In this document: one piece after another, positions 18,275-29,003 of the stretch
Layout of the letters: each line of letters starts with the position of its first letter
Numbering within the stretch: position 1 is the first letter of the stretch
NCBI RefSeq assembly: GCF_014077625.1
Contig: NZ_JACFXU010000017.1
Coordinates: forward strand, 294,818-358,817
Reading direction: 5' to 3'
Length of the DNA: 64,000 nt
Source: Sediminihaliea albiluteola
GTDB taxonomy: Bacteria > Pseudomonadota > Gammaproteobacteria > Pseudomonadales > Halieaceae
Position numbers and translations under genes: made by a program
Notes under the pieces: generated by a model
The model's database searches: none
What the model saw: only the letters and a program-made list of their open reading frames with translations
Told to the model about the DNA's origin: nothing

Positions 18275-18951
18275 AGGCGATGATTCTGGCCGCCGGGCTG
18301 GGCACTCGGATGCGGCCGCTGACTGAGCATACCCCAAAGCCTTTACTTCCGGTGGCGGGTAAGCCTTTGCTTGAATACCACATCGAGCGTCTGGTGGCAG
18401 CTGGTATCTCAGAGCTGGTGATTAATGTCTCCCATCTGGGGCAGCAAATCATCGACTACTGTGGCGACGGTAGTCAGTGGGGCGCATCGATCCAATTTTC
18501 TGCTGAGCCAGAGCCTCTGGAAACCGCTGGCGGGATTGTGCAGGCGCTGCCTTTACTGGGCGATGAGCCCTTCTTGGTGGTCAACGGTGATATCTGGACA
18601 GACTACCCCTTTGAGCGCCTGTGCGAGAGACGTCTGGCAAGGGCCGGGGCGCATTTGGTCATGGTGGCAAACCCTGCGCAACATCCCCAGGGCGACTTTC
18701 TGCTGGACGACCAAGGCTTGTTACAGGAGAGGCCCCAGGGGCGGATAGGCCTGACCTTCTCTGGTATCGGACTGTATTCTGCGGAGTTTTTTGCTGAGCT
18801 GAGCGAAGCCAAAACAGCGCTGCGGCCATTGTTTATGGCAGCAATACAGCGGGGCAGGTTGGCTGGGGAGTTTTATGAAGGCGCATGGCAGGACATTGGC
18901 ACACCCGAGCGCTTGGCTGAGTTAAATGAAGCCTTAGCAGCCTCGAAGTAG
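18271..18951 (+). CDS. murU: N-acetylmuramate-1-phosphate uridylyltransferase MurU
   Basis: A nucleotidyltransferase that makes UDP-MurNAc from MurNAc-1-phosphate, completing a salvage route that bypasses MurA/MurB and hence fosfomycin. The 226-residue protein starts [33 protein letters not shown], of which the glycine-rich GLGTRMRP is the nucleotide-binding signature. [11 protein letters not shown] carries the metal-binding aspartate. The start ATG 18271 lies inside the amgK stop (ATGA), so the pair is translationally coupled. Assignment as MurU rather than another sugar-phosphate nucleotidyltransferase rests on length and on the amgK neighbour. Confidence 0.93.
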   Translation: [226 protein letters not shown]

Positions 18952-19026
18952 AGTGCAGTGCAGATGAACTGCGTCCCTGAAGCAGGTAGAATACGCCATC
19001 ATTAATTCGCTCGGAGCGCCTACAGC

Positions 19027-19695
19027 ATGGCCGAATACCTGATCGCCCCATCTATTTTGTCCGCTAACTTTGCCCGTCTCGGTGAAGAGGTGGACCGGGT
19101 ACTAGCCGCCGGCGCCGATATTGTGCACTTTGATGTGATGGATAATCACTATGTGCCCAACTTAACGATCGGCCCCATGGTGTGTAAGGCGCTGCGCGAT
19201 CATGGCGTCACGGCACCGATTGATGTGCACCTGATGGTCAGCCCAGTGGATCGTATGATCGGTGATTTTGCCGAAGCTGGTGCGACTTACATTACCTTCC
19301 ATCCCGATGCTTCAACTCATGTGGACCGCTCCTTACAGATGATTCGCGATGCCGGCTGTAAGAGTGGCCTAGTGTTTAATCCCCATATGGGCTTGGATGC
19401 ATTGCGCTATGTGATGGATAAAGTCGACATGATATTGCTGATGTCGGTAAACCCAGGCTTTGGCGGACAGTCTTTTATTCCGGCAACCTTGGATAAGCTC
19501 AGTGAAGCGCGTGCCTTGATCGATGCCTCAGGCCAGGATATTCGCCTGGAAGTGGACGGCGGGGTAACGCCAGCTAATATTGCCGAAATAGCTGCAGCGG
19601 GCGCGGACACTTTTGTGGCTGGCTCGGCAATTTTTAACCAGCCTGACTACGCCGCTGTCATCGCTGAAATGCGCGCTCAGCTGGCTGGCGTTTAA
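19027..19695 (+). CDS. rpe: ribulose-phosphate 3-epimerase
   Basis: A TIM-barrel enzyme of the pentose phosphate pathway interconverting ribulose-5-P and xylulose-5-P. The 222 residues show [34 protein letters not shown] (metal-binding His and Asp), [20 protein letters not shown] and [12 protein letters not shown]. All are the standard family motifs. It lies 75 bp after murU and 195 bp before trpE on the same strand. In Pseudomonas and E. coli a gph gene normally follows rpe; it is missing here. Confidence 0.97.
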   Translation: MAEYLIAPSILSANFARLGEEVDRVLAAGADIVHFDVMDNHYVPNLTIGPMVCKALRDHGVTAPIDVHLMVSPVDRMIGDFAEAGATYITFHPDASTHVDRSLQMIRDAGCKSGLVFNPHMGLDALRYVMDKVDMILLMSVNPGFGGQSFIPATLDKLSEARALIDASGQDIRLEVDGGVTPANIAEIAAAGADTFVAGSAIFNQPDYAAVIAEMRAQLAGV

Positions 19696-19713
19696 GCGCA
19701 GTGTCTTCGGCGG

Positions 19714-19741
19714 TTGCCAAGCTATTGCCTCTATGTACAAT
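19714..19741 (+). promoter_or_regulatory. candidate trpE promoter
   Basis: A sigma70-like promoter with -35 TTGCCA (19714-19719), a 16-bp spacer and -10 TACAAT (19736-19741). It sits just after the rpe stop codon and about 150 bp before trpE. Transcription from here would give a leader RNA long enough to carry the short tryptophan-rich peptide at 19809-19838. Both hexamers differ slightly from consensus. Confidence 0.55.
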
Positions 19742-19808
19742 AGGGGCCTTCCCAACCTTGGAGATAGCTGTGTTCACAGCACTGCGTAACAGAGTCGGCC
19801 TGTGGTCG

Positions 19809-19838
19809 ATGCGTGAAATTACCTGCTGGCGATGGTAG
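19809..19838 (+). CDS. candidate trp operon leader peptide (MREITCWRW)
   Basis: A nine-codon reading frame upstream of trpE, MREITCWRW followed by TAG, with two tryptophan codons among the last three. The frame lies within a region that can pair with itself (CTGGC and GCCAG flank the second Trp codon, at 19825-19829 and 19837-19841). A six-base arm GCGTGA (19811-19816) can pair with TTACGC (19861-19866), which is followed after CCA by a run of six T (19870-19875). This layout is what an attenuator needs: ribosome stalling at Trp codons decides whether a terminator hairpin forms. The terminator arm is weak and no clear Shine-Dalgarno precedes the ATG. Attenuation of trpE and trpGDC is known in Pseudomonas. 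Confidence 0.5.
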   Translation: MREITCWRW

Positions 19839-19890
19839 CCAGGAATTCCGCGCAACCTGATTACGCCCATTTTTTCTCCGAGGAACACCC

Positions 19891-21387
19891 ATGACACCCG
19901 AGTTTTTTGCCGCCCTGGCAGCGCAGGACTATAACCGTATTCCCGTTAGCACTGAGGTGCTGGCCGATCTTGAAACCCCCGTTAGCACTTACCGCAAGAT
20001 GGCGGAGGGACCCTATTCCTATTTCTTTGAGTCCGTTCAGGGCGGTGAGAAATGGGGGCGCTACTCAATCATTGGTTTGCCTTGTCGCACCTTGCTCAAG
20101 GTCTTTGGCTATCGCGCTGAGGTCTGGGTCGATGGTGAGCTAAGGGAATCTCAGGAAGTGGCTGACCCACTCGCATTTGCCGAAGCTTTCCAACAGCGTT
20201 ACCGCAGTGCGCCGATGGCAGAGCTGCCAGTCTTTCACGGTGGCTTAGTGGGTTACTTTGGCTACGATACGGTGCGTTACGTGGAGCCAAAGCTACAGGC
20301 TAGCACCCCGCCAGACCGGCTAGGCACACCGGATATTCTGCTGATGGTGTCGGAAGAGGTGCTGGTGTTTGACAATTTGGCCGGCACCATTCGCCTGATT
20401 GTGAATACTGATCCCAGCGTGGAAGATGCCTTGGGCAAGGCTAAGGCGCGCTTACATGAGCTGGTAGAGAAGCTCCCTCAGCCGATGCCGCCCTTGCCGC
20501 AGGTTGAGTTAGGTGCCGCGCTCAATGAGCAATTAGAGCAACAAGCGAGCTCTGATTTTACCTACGAGAGCTACGCCGCAGCAGTCGAAAAGGTGAAAGA
20601 GTACGTGCTGGCTGGCGATGTGATGCAGGTCGTTCCCTCTCAGCGCATGAGTATTCCTTTTAATGCGCCGCCGCTGAACCTCTATCGTGCCCTGCGTAAT
20701 CTCAACCCTTCTCCTTATATGTACTTCCTCGATCTCGGTGATTTTCATATCGTCGGCTCCTCACCGGAGATTTTGGCGCGTTTAGAGCACGGCGAAGTCA
20801 CCGTACGACCCATTGCTGGAACCCGCCGTCGCGGCCGCAGTGAAGAGGAAGATGCGGCAATGGAGGCGGAGCTACTCGCTGACCCGAAAGAAATTGCCGA
20901 ACACTTGATGTTGATCGACTTGGGTCGCAATGATGTCGGCCGCATTGCTAAAACCGGCAGTGTCGAGCTCACCGATAAAATGGTGGTGGAGCGCTACTCG
21001 CATGTGATGCACATCGTCTCCAATGTGACCGGACAGTTGCAGCCGGGGCGCTCCGCCATCGATGTGTTACGTGCCACCTTGCCGGCGGGTACTTTAAGTG
21101 GCGCGCCAAAAATTCGCGCGATGGAAATTATTGACGAGCTGGAGCCGGTTAAACGCGGCGTTTACGGCGGAGCGATTGGATATATTTCGTGGGCCGGTGA
21201 TATGGATACCGCCATCGCGATTCGCACAGCAGTTATTAAAGATGGCCAGCTTTACGTGCAGGCCGGTGGCGGTGTCGTTGCCGACTCGCTACCTGAGTTG
21301 GAATGGAAAGAAACGCACAACAAAGCTCGGGCAATGTTCCGTGCGGCATCCATGGTGCTAGCTGCGAACCCGGAACAGGAGGCCTGA
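19891..21387 (+). CDS. trpE: anthranilate synthase component I
   Basis: The large subunit of anthranilate synthase, turning chorismate plus ammonia or glutamine into anthranilate. Its 498 residues contain the tryptophan-feedback segment near the N-terminus ([28 protein letters not shown]) and the C-terminal chorismate-binding domain. In that domain I see [61 protein letters not shown] and [13 protein letters not shown] 19891 is preceded by GAGG at 19880-19883. trpG begins two bases after its stop, so the trpE-G-D-C genes form one run here, unlike Pseudomonas, where trpE is usually separate from trpGDC. Confidence 0.97.
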   Translation: MTPEFFAALAAQDYNRIPVSTEVLADLETPVSTYRKMAEGPYSYFFESVQGGEKWGRYSIIGLPCRTLLKVFGYRAEVWVDGELRESQEVADPLAFAEAFQQRYRSAPMAELPVFHGGLVGYFGYDTVRYVEPKLQASTPPDRLGTPDILLMVSEEVLVFDNLAGTIRLIVNTDPSVEDALGKAKARLHELVEKLPQPMPPLPQVELGAALNEQLEQQASSDFTYESYAAAVEKVKEYVLAGDVMQVVPSQRMSIPFNAPPLNLYRALRNLNPSPYMYFLDLGDFHIVGSSPEILARLEHGEVTVRPIAGTRRRGRSEEEDAAMEAELLADPKEIAEHLMLIDLGRNDVGRIAKTGSVELTDKMVVERYSHVMHIVSNVTGQLQPGRSAIDVLRATLPAGTLSGAPKIRAMEIIDELEPVKRGVYGGAIGYISWAGDMDTAIAIRTAVIKDGQLYVQAGGGVVADSLPELEWKETHNKARAMFRAASMVLAANPEQEA

Positions 21388-21389
21388 AC

Positions 21390-21980
21390 ATGTTGTTGAT
21401 GATTGATAACTACGATTCTTTTACCTACAACGTGGTGCAGTATTTCGGCGAACTCGGGGCGGAAGTTAAGGTCGTCCGCAACGATGAAATTACTGTGGCA
21501 GATATCGCTGCGCTAAACCCTGAGCGCATTGTGATCTCGCCAGGGCCCTGTACGCCCAATGAGGCGGGTATTTCCATGGCGGTCATTGAGGCTTATGCCG
21601 GTAAGTTGCCGCTGCTGGGTATTTGTCTGGGCCACCAAAGCATTGGCCAAGTATTTGGCGGTAAAGTGGTCCGTGCACGCCGAGTGATGCACGGTAAAAC
21701 CTCCCCAATTCACCATCGCGGTGAGGGGGTCTTTGCCGGTTTGAGTCAGCCCTTTGAGGCAACTCGTTACCACAGCTTAGTCGTGGCGCGGGATAGTTTG
21801 CCAGATTGCTTAGAGATTACTGCCTGGACCGAAACCGAGGACGGGGAGATCGATGAAATTATGGGCTTGCGCCATAAAGACTTGGTGGTCGAGGGCGTGC
21901 AGTTTCACCCAGAATCGATCCTCACTGCCCATGGCCACGATCTATTGAGAAACTTTTTGGAACAGGGGGCAACACGATGA
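21390..21980 (+). CDS. trpG: anthranilate synthase component II (glutamine amidotransferase)
   Basis: The glutaminase subunit feeding ammonia to TrpE. From ATG 21390 it is 196 residues, beginning [21 protein letters not shown]. It has the oxyanion segment [11 protein letters not shown], the nucleophile Cys79 in [11 protein letters not shown], and the His/Glu pair in [11 protein letters not shown] strong ribosome-binding site AGGAGG at 21377-21382 decides this start over a longer upstream frame that overlaps trpE. Its stop overlaps the trpD start by four bases (ATGA). It could also serve para-aminobenzoate synthesis. Confidence 0.97.
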   Translation: MLLMIDNYDSFTYNVVQYFGELGAEVKVVRNDEITVADIAALNPERIVISPGPCTPNEAGISMAVIEAYAGKLPLLGICLGHQSIGQVFGGKVVRARRVMHGKTSPIHHRGEGVFAGLSQPFEATRYHSLVVARDSLPDCLEITAWTETEDGEIDEIMGLRHKDLVVEGVQFHPESILTAHGHDLLRNFLEQGATR

Positions 21981-23017
21981 AAATCGAACAGGCGCTGCCG
22001 CTTTGGGTGCAGGGACTGGATATTACTGCCGAGCAAATGGACTCTGTGATGCGGCAAGTGATGTCCGGCGGCGCTACGGATGCCCAGATCGGCGGCATGT
22101 TGGTCGCGCTGCGGATGAAGAGCGAAAGTATTGATGAGATAGCCGCAGCTGCTCGGGTGATGCGAGAGCTCGCTATACCGGTAGAGGTCTCGGGGGAGCA
22201 CCTAGTCGACTTGGTGGGTACCGGCGGTGATGGAGCGAATTTATTCAACGTGTCTACCGCCTCTACTTTTGTCGTCGCAGCGGCCGGGGCACAAGTGGCT
22301 AAACATGGTAATCGCTCGGTCTCAAGTACCAGTGGCAGCTCCGATGTGCTGGAAGCCCTAGGCGTGCCCTTAGACTTAGACCCCGTACAGCTGGCTCGCT
22401 GTATCAAGGAGATCGGTATGGGCTTTATGTTCGCGCCCAACCATCACAGCGCTATGCGCCACGCAGTTGGCCCACGTAAAGAACTGGGCATGCGGACTTT
22501 GTTTAACATTCTCGGTCCTCTAACCAACCCCGCTGGTGTCAAGCGGCAAGTCCTAGGGGTCTTTAACCCCGGCTTGTGTGAGCCTTTGGCTGAAGTACTC
22601 AAAGCGCTAGGACATGTCCATGCGCTGGTAGTGCACGCCGATGATGGCTTGGATGAAATTTCGATCGCCAGCTCGACCCAGGTGGCTGAGCTGCGCGATG
22701 GAAGCGTTAGGATGTACCACATCAGTCCAGAAGACTTTGGTATGAAGCGCCAGAGCTTAGACGGCCTTGCCGTGAGCAGCGCTGAGGAATCGGCCAATTT
22801 GATTCGTGCCGCCTTGTCGGGCAAAGATACAGAGCAGGCGCGCAAGGCCGCTGATTTAATCGCCTTGAATGCTGGGGCTACGATCTACGTTGCCGGGTTG
22901 GCGGTATCACTGGCTGAGGGCGTGGCTCTGGCTGAAGACTTATTAGCTAGCGGACAGGCGATAGAAAAACTGAAGTCCTTTGTGGATTTCACTCAGATGA
23001 TGAGAGCGACAACATGA
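21977..23017 (+). CDS. trpD: anthranilate phosphoribosyltransferase
   Basis: Transfers phosphoribose from PRPP to anthranilate, the second step of tryptophan synthesis. The 346-residue protein shows the glycine-rich PRPP loop [17 protein letters not shown], the [21 protein letters not shown] segment, [13 protein letters not shown], and [14 protein letters not shown]. These are all signatures of the family. It overlaps trpG by four bases upstream and trpC by four bases downstream, which indicates tight translational coupling. Confidence 0.97.
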   Translation: MKIEQALPLWVQGLDITAEQMDSVMRQVMSGGATDAQIGGMLVALRMKSESIDEIAAAARVMRELAIPVEVSGEHLVDLVGTGGDGANLFNVSTASTFVVAAAGAQVAKHGNRSVSSTSGSSDVLEALGVPLDLDPVQLARCIKEIGMGFMFAPNHHSAMRHAVGPRKELGMRTLFNILGPLTNPAGVKRQVLGVFNPGLCEPLAEVLKALGHVHALVVHADDGLDEISIASSTQVAELRDGSVRMYHISPEDFGMKRQSLDGLAVSSAEESANLIRAALSGKDTEQARKAADLIALNAGATIYVAGLAVSLAEGVALAEDLLASGQAIEKLKSFVDFTQMMRATT

Positions 23018-23817
23018 GCACTTCGGCCCCCACAATTTTGCGTAAGATTCTGGCTCGCAAGGCTGAGGAAGTGCGGCAGCGACGCAGCCGTGAATCACTA
23101 GCACAGCTTGAGTCACGCATTAGCGAACAGTCGGCACCCCGGGGTTTTGCGACAGCGCTCTCCCAGCGTGTTGCGGCTGCCGAAGCGGCAGTGATTGCCG
23201 AAATTAAAAAGGCCTCACCGAGCAAGGGAGTCATTCGCGAGAACTTTCAGCCCCCTGAGATTGCCACTAGTTATGAGAAAGGCGGGGCCGCCTGTCTTTC
23301 AGTATTGACGGATGTCGATTTCTTTCAAGGTGCGGACAGCTATTTGCAGCAGGCTCGAGCAGCCACGAATTTGCCGGTTATTCGCAAAGATTTTACGGTT
23401 GACCCCTACCAGGTCGTTGAGGCACGGGCTATTGGTGCCGATGCGATATTGTTGATTGTCGCGGCGCTAGAAGATGCGCAGATGCATGAGCTATCCCAGA
23501 CGGCTCAGGAATATGGCCTAGATGTGCTAGTCGAGGTGCATGATCGCGCCGAGTTAGAGCGGGCTCTGGAGTTGCCAACGCCGCTGGTCGGCATCAACAA
23601 CCGTGACTTGCACAGTTTTGATACTAGCCTGCAAACGACTTTAGACTTGCTGCAGCACATCCCAGATGATCGTGTCGTTATCACCGAAAGCGGTATTCAT
23701 ACGATTGCAGATGTGGACTTAATGCGTGAGCAGGGAGTTCACGCCTTCTTGGTTGGGGAGGCCTTTATGCGGGCTCCTGAACCGGGTGAAAAGCTGCGCG
23801 AGTTGTTCGGCCTGTAA
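23014..23817 (+). CDS. trpC: indole-3-glycerol-phosphate synthase
   Basis: A TIM-barrel enzyme closing the indole ring of carboxyphenylamino-deoxyribulose phosphate. The 267 residues start [20 protein letters not shown] and contain [65 protein letters not shown] and [14 protein letters not shown], all family motifs. It is monofunctional, with no TrpF domain fused. It is the last gene of the trpE-G-D-C run and is followed by a strong hairpin before the convergent crp/vfr-like gene. Confidence 0.97.
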   Translation: MSTSAPTILRKILARKAEEVRQRRSRESLAQLESRISEQSAPRGFATALSQRVAAAEAAVIAEIKKASPSKGVIRENFQPPEIATSYEKGGAACLSVLTDVDFFQGADSYLQQARAATNLPVIRKDFTVDPYQVVEARAIGADAILLIVAALEDAQMHELSQTAQEYGLDVLVEVHDRAELERALELPTPLVGINNRDLHSFDTSLQTTLDLLQHIPDDRVVITESGIHTIADVDLMREQGVHAFLVGEAFMRAPEPGEKLRELFGL

Positions 23818-23826
23818 AACGCTTGT

Positions 23827-23857
23827 CGGGGCCTGCCTATGTTCTAGGGCGGCCCCG
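23827..23857 (+). terminator. hairpin terminator after trpC
   Basis: CGGGGCC (23827-23833) pairs perfectly with GGCCCCG (23851-23857). The inner bases CCTA and TAGG extend the pairing across an interior loop. A short T-rich tail (TGATTGTT) follows. It lies between the convergent trpC and vfr-like genes and can serve both strands, although the T-tract is weak on either side. Confidence 0.65.
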
Positions 23858-23863
23858 TGATTG

Positions 23864-24508
23864 TTAGCGCGTTCCGTAGACCACCATCGTTTTACCAGTG
23901 ACCGATACGAGGCCATCTTGCTCCAGCAGTTTGAGCACGCGGCCGGCCATTTCCCGTGAGCAGCCGACAATTTTGCCAAGTTCTTGGCGGGTAATTTTGA
24001 TTTGCATGCCATCAGGGTGGGTCATGGCGTCGGGCTGTTTGCTGAGGTCGAGCAGGGTATGGGCAATGCGTCCCGAAACATCCACAAAGGCCAGGTTTTT
24101 GAGTTTGTGGGTGGTTTGGCGCAAGCGATTGGCCATTTGCCGAGCTATGCAATAAAGAATATCGGGAAATTGGCTGCGAATTTGGTGGAATCGCTGGTAG
24201 GAAATTTCCGCTACCATGCAGTCGCTTTTGGCCGTTACTACGGCGCTACGAACCTCAGGGCCATCTTCGAATAAGCCCATTTCACCGAAAAAATCACCAA
24301 TATTGAGGTAGCTGACGACAAGAAGTTGCTCGCTGTGCTCTTCGTCGTGCACCTGAATTGAGACAGAGCCGTCTAGAATCAGGTATAGCGTGTCACAATT
24401 GCCACCCTCTTGCAGGATGATGCTTTTGGCTTTGTAGCTTCGCTGATGGCAATGTGTCAAAAAATCTTCAATATTCGGGATGGCGTTCACAACTTGAGGC
24501 TTTAACAC
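23864..24508 (-). CDS. vfr: Crp/Vfr-family cyclic-AMP-responsive regulator
   Basis: A homodimeric transcription regulator with an N-terminal cyclic-nucleotide-binding beta-barrel ([32 protein letters not shown]) and a C-terminal helix-turn-helix ([25 protein letters not shown]). The end, [16 protein letters not shown], and the [17 protein letters not shown] stretch closely follow Pseudomonas Vfr. I place the start at GTG 24508 (VLKPQVV), which gives 214 residues, the length of Vfr. A longer frame from TTG 24565 adds 19 residues with no family counterpart. The OsmC gene is divergent, as next to crp/vfr in related genomes. Confidence 0.88.
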   Translation of the reverse strand: MLKPQVVNAIPNIEDFLTHCHQRSYKAKSIILQEGGNCDTLYLILDGSVSIQVHDEEHSEQLLVVSYLNIGDFFGEMGLFEDGPEVRSAVVTAKSDCMVAEISYQRFHQIRSQFPDILYCIARQMANRLRQTTHKLKNLAFVDVSGRIAHTLLDLSKQPDAMTHPDGMQIKITRQELGKIVGCSREMAGRVLKLLEQDGLVSVTGKTMVVYGTR

Positions 24509-24640
24509 TTGACCAATACCCTTTTGTCGACATTCAACAGCACAGATCAATACTACCTTAGCCAAGACTTAAGTAAAGTCGCAATGCTGTGCTAAGCTGC
24601 CGCGCCTGATATTACTGGTAACTTAGGATAAGCAATTGGC

Positions 24641-25069
24641 ATGAAGGCAACAGTTAAGTGGACCGACGGCGCTATGTTTGTGGGTGAGTCGGGCAGTGGC
24701 CACACAGTGGTAATGGATGGCCCAGAGGATCTTGGGGGCCGCAATCTCGGCGCGCGGCCGATGGAGATGCTGCTGATGGGTGTTGGTGGTTGTTCCAGCT
24801 ACGATGTGATGAGCATGCTGAAAAAGTCCCGTCAGAAAGTCGTGGACTGTCGCGTAGAGCTCGAAGCTGAGCGCGCGGATGCTATTCCGGCCGTGTTTAC
24901 TCGCATCCACATGCACTTTGTGGTGTCGGGTGTGAAGCTGAAAGAGACGCAAGTTAAGCGAGCGGTGGAGCTGTCCGCCGAGAAATACTGCTCGGCATCA
25001 ATCATGCTCGGAGCTGGAGGCGTCGCTATCAGCCACAGCTATGAAGTGCTGGAATTTGAGCCCAGCTGA
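24641..25069 (+). CDS. OsmC/YhfA family protein
   Basis: A 142-residue member of the OsmC/Ohr fold, whose characterised members reduce organic hydroperoxides with a cysteine pair. Cysteines are visible in GVGGCSSYDVMSML and in EKYCSASIMLG, the positions expected for the redox pair. YhfA-type members, commonly encoded next to crp, are less well characterised, and the physiological substrate is not known to me. It is divergent from the Crp/Vfr-like gene, so a shared regulatory region at 24509-24640 is likely. ATG 24641 is preceded by TAGGATAAG, a modest ribosome-binding site. Confidence 0.88.
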   Translation: MKATVKWTDGAMFVGESGSGHTVVMDGPEDLGGRNLGARPMEMLLMGVGGCSSYDVMSMLKKSRQKVVDCRVELEAERADAIPAVFTRIHMHFVVSGVKLKETQVKRAVELSAEKYCSASIMLGAGGVAISHSYEVLEFEPS

Positions 25070-25086
25070 GTTCGCTAGAGGCGGCT

Positions 25087-25743
25087 TTAGACCCAGTAGC
25101 TGCTCTTTGTCATGAGCTGAGACACCAGGGTCATGGCGTCTTTTAGCGCGGGTGGTAGTTCAGCACCGCCAGCTAATAAGGCGTTTTCACCATGACGCTC
25201 TTCGTCTTCGAGCATTTGCTGCAGGATGAGGCGTGATTTGCGATCATCTTCTGGCAGTTGCTTCAGATGGCTGCGCAAGTGCTGGCAGACCCGCTCCTCG
25301 GTGGCAGCTACAAAGCCTAAGCTCCACTTATCGCCAATGGCACCAGCGGTCGCTCCTAGCATGAAGGACAGGCCGTACCAAGCAGGGTTTAGGTAGCTGC
25401 CGCGACTGCCCAGCTCTTGCAGACGCTGTTCGCACCAAGCCAAATGGTCAGCTTCTTCACGGGCTGCTTCGCGCATTTCGCCGCGCACTTCAGAGAGTTT
25501 CGCGGTTAAGGCTTGGCCTTGATACAGCGCTTGGGCGCACACTTCACCGGTGTGGTTGACGCGCATGAGGCCTGCCACGTGCTTGCGCTCTGTTTCGCTC
25601 ATGGGGGTGTCGCGATGCCCTTGTGCAGGTGAGGGGCGGGCAGGCACTTGATTGCGCGCTGACAAAGAGCGCAGAACAGTATCAGCTTCGCTAATTACAC
25701 GATCTAAAAAGCTCAGTTGCCGCTGCTGTCGTTTTGCCATCAT
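25087..25743 (-). CDS. coq7: demethoxyubiquinone hydroxylase Coq7
   Basis: A di-iron membrane-associated monooxygenase performing the last hydroxylation of ubiquinone synthesis. From ATG 25743 it is 218 residues. Two ferritin-like helical repeats carry iron ligands: MRVNHTGEVCAQALY, EADHLAWCEQRL, VAATEERVCQHL and MLEDEERHGENAL. The start is supported by GGAGG seven bases upstream; an in-frame codon at 25773 is less likely. This family replaces the UbiF flavoprotein of enterics, again fitting a Pseudomonas-like lineage. It follows purD on the same strand with 26 bp between them. Confidence 0.95.
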   Translation of the reverse strand: MMAKRQQRQLSFLDRVISEADTVLRSLSARNQVPARPSPAQGHRDTPMSETERKHVAGLMRVNHTGEVCAQALYQGQALTAKLSEVRGEMREAAREEADHLAWCEQRLQELGSRGSYLNPAWYGLSFMLGATAGAIGDKWSLGFVAATEERVCQHLRSHLKQLPEDDRKSRLILQQMLEDEERHGENALLAGGAELPPALKDAMTLVSQLMTKSSYWV

Positions 25744-25769
25744 AGTGCCGCCTCCATTGCTCACAGCTA

Positions 25770-27059
25770 TCACTTACTCATTTGTCGGGCGACTGCGCGC
25801 CAGCCAATATCATTGCGCAGGGTCATACCCTCCCAGCTTATTTTCTGTGTCGCTTGGTAGCAAATGCGCTGGGCTTCTTCGATATCCGCACCGAGTGCCG
25901 TTACGCAAAGTACGCGTCCGCCACTGGTGACAACCTTATCACCTTCCACTGCGGTGCCGGCGTGGAATACCTTCACACTGTCCGGGAAGTCGCTGTCTAA
26001 GCCTGAAATTTCTTTGCCCTTGGAATAGTTGCCCGGATAACCACCTGCGGCAAGGACGACTCCAATTGAGACGCGCTCATCCCATTCGGCGCGAGCTTGA
26101 TCGAGTTGTCCGTCCAGTGCCAGTTCGCACAACTCCACTAGGTCGGACTTGAGGCGCATCAAAATGGGCTGAGTTTCAGGGTCGCCAAAGCGACAGTTGT
26201 ACTCGATCACCTTGGGCTCACCTTGGTCGGTGATCATCAGGCCGGCGTAGAGGAAACCGCGGTAGGCATTCCCTTCAGCTGCCATGCCGTCCACTGTGGG
26301 TCGAATGACTTCCTTTTGAATGCGATCGAAAACTTCCTGAGTGACCACTGGAGCAGGCGAGTAAGCACCCATACCGCCGGTGTTGGGGCCGGTGTCGCCT
26401 TCGCCGATCCGTTTATGGTCCTGCGAGGTCACCATGGGCAGCACGTTGTGTCCGTCTACCATCACGATAAAGCTGGCTTCTTCGCCCCGCAAAAATTCTT
26501 CAATGACGACCCGAGAGCCCGCTTCGCCGAAGGCGTTGCCGGACAGCATGTCGGTAACTGCGGCCTCGGCATCGGCCAATGAGTCGGCGACGACCACACC
26601 TTTGCCGGCGGCTAGGCCATCGGCCTTGACCACAATCGGGGCGCCCTTTTCGCGCAGATAGGCCAGTGCTGGCTCTAGCTCAGTGAAGCTAGCGTATTCT
26701 GCAGTGGGAATGTTGTGGCGCGCCAGAAAGTCCTTGGTAAAGGTCTTGGAGCCTTCCAGTTGTGCTGCGGCTTTAGTGGGGCCGTAGCAGCGCAGGCCCT
26801 GCTCGCTAAAGTAGTCGACGACACCATCGACTAATGGCGCCTCTGGGCCCACGATGGTTAAGCCAACATCGTTACTATTGGCAAAGTTGACCAGTGCGGG
26901 GAAGTCCAAAATATCGAGAGCGACGTTTTCGACTCCTGTTTCGCCCGCGGTGCCGGCGTTGCCCGGTGCCACGAAGACGGTCTTTACTTTGTCAGATTGG
27001 GCAACTTTCCAAGCCAGCGCGTGTTCGCGCCCACCACCACCGAGAATCAATACATTCAT
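25770..27059 (-). CDS. purD: phosphoribosylamine-glycine ligase
   Basis: An ATP-grasp enzyme that joins glycine to phosphoribosylamine in purine synthesis. The 429-residue protein from ATG 27059 begins MNVLILGGGGREHALAWKV. It has the ATP-grasp loop APIVVKADGLAAGKGVVVA, VIEEFLRGEEASF, the DHKRIGEGDTGPNTGGMGAYSPAP signature, and EYNCRFGDPETQ. An upstream in-frame GTG (27071) has no proper ribosome-binding site spacing. It sits 41 bp downstream of purH on the same strand, the usual purH-purD pair. Confidence 0.97.
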   Translation of the reverse strand: MNVLILGGGGREHALAWKVAQSDKVKTVFVAPGNAGTAGETGVENVALDILDFPALVNFANSNDVGLTIVGPEAPLVDGVVDYFSEQGLRCYGPTKAAAQLEGSKTFTKDFLARHNIPTAEYASFTELEPALAYLREKGAPIVVKADGLAAGKGVVVADSLADAEAAVTDMLSGNAFGEAGSRVVIEEFLRGEEASFIVMVDGHNVLPMVTSQDHKRIGEGDTGPNTGGMGAYSPAPVVTQEVFDRIQKEVIRPTVDGMAAEGNAYRGFLYAGLMITDQGEPKVIEYNCRFGDPETQPILMRLKSDLVELCELALDGQLDQARAEWDERVSIGVVLAAGGYPGNYSKGKEISGLDSDFPDSVKVFHAGTAVEGDKVVTSGGRVLCVTALGADIEEAQRICYQATQKISWEGMTLRNDIGWRAVARQMSK

Positions 27060-27100
27060 CTTGTTACACACCTTTTACTTGTGTTGTTTGAGCGTCAGCC

Positions 27101-28675
<1,575 letters not shown>

Positions 28676-28691
28676 GGGGATGGGTAGCCTA

Positions 28692-29003
28692 TCAGTCCTT
28701 GTTCGTGAGGAGGTCGTACTGCTTAAGTTTTTTGCGTAGGGTGCCGCGGTTCAGGCCGAGCATGATTGATGCTTTAGTCTGATTGTTGCGGGTGTAACTC
28801 ATGATCTCGCGCAATAGCGGCGCTTCAACTTCTGCCAACACCAGTTGATAGAAATCGGTAGTCATCTGTCCATCGAGTGCTTCTAGATAATTGCGCACCG
28901 CATAGGTCACAGCGCTTTGCAGTTTGCTGGAAGGGTCGTCATCGACATGTCTACTATCGTTTGCGGGAGCCGTTGTAGGGCTGATGGGTTCCACCCGGTT
29001 CAT
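28692..29003 (-). CDS. fis: nucleoid-associated DNA-binding protein Fis
   Basis: A small homodimeric factor for inversion stimulation that bends DNA, activates rRNA promoters and adjusts nucleoid structure in fast growth. The 103 residues end with the conserved helix-turn-helix: [26 protein letters not shown]. The N-terminal 25 residues are variable, as usual. It overlaps the dusB stop by four bases, giving the classical dusB-fis operon. The rRNA operon in this window is a likely target. Confidence 0.96.
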   Translation of the reverse strand: MNRVEPISPTTAPANDSRHVDDDPSSKLQSAVTYAVRNYLEALDGQMTTDFYQLVLAEVEAPLLREIMSYTRNNQTKASIMLGLNRGTLRKKLKQYDLLTNKD

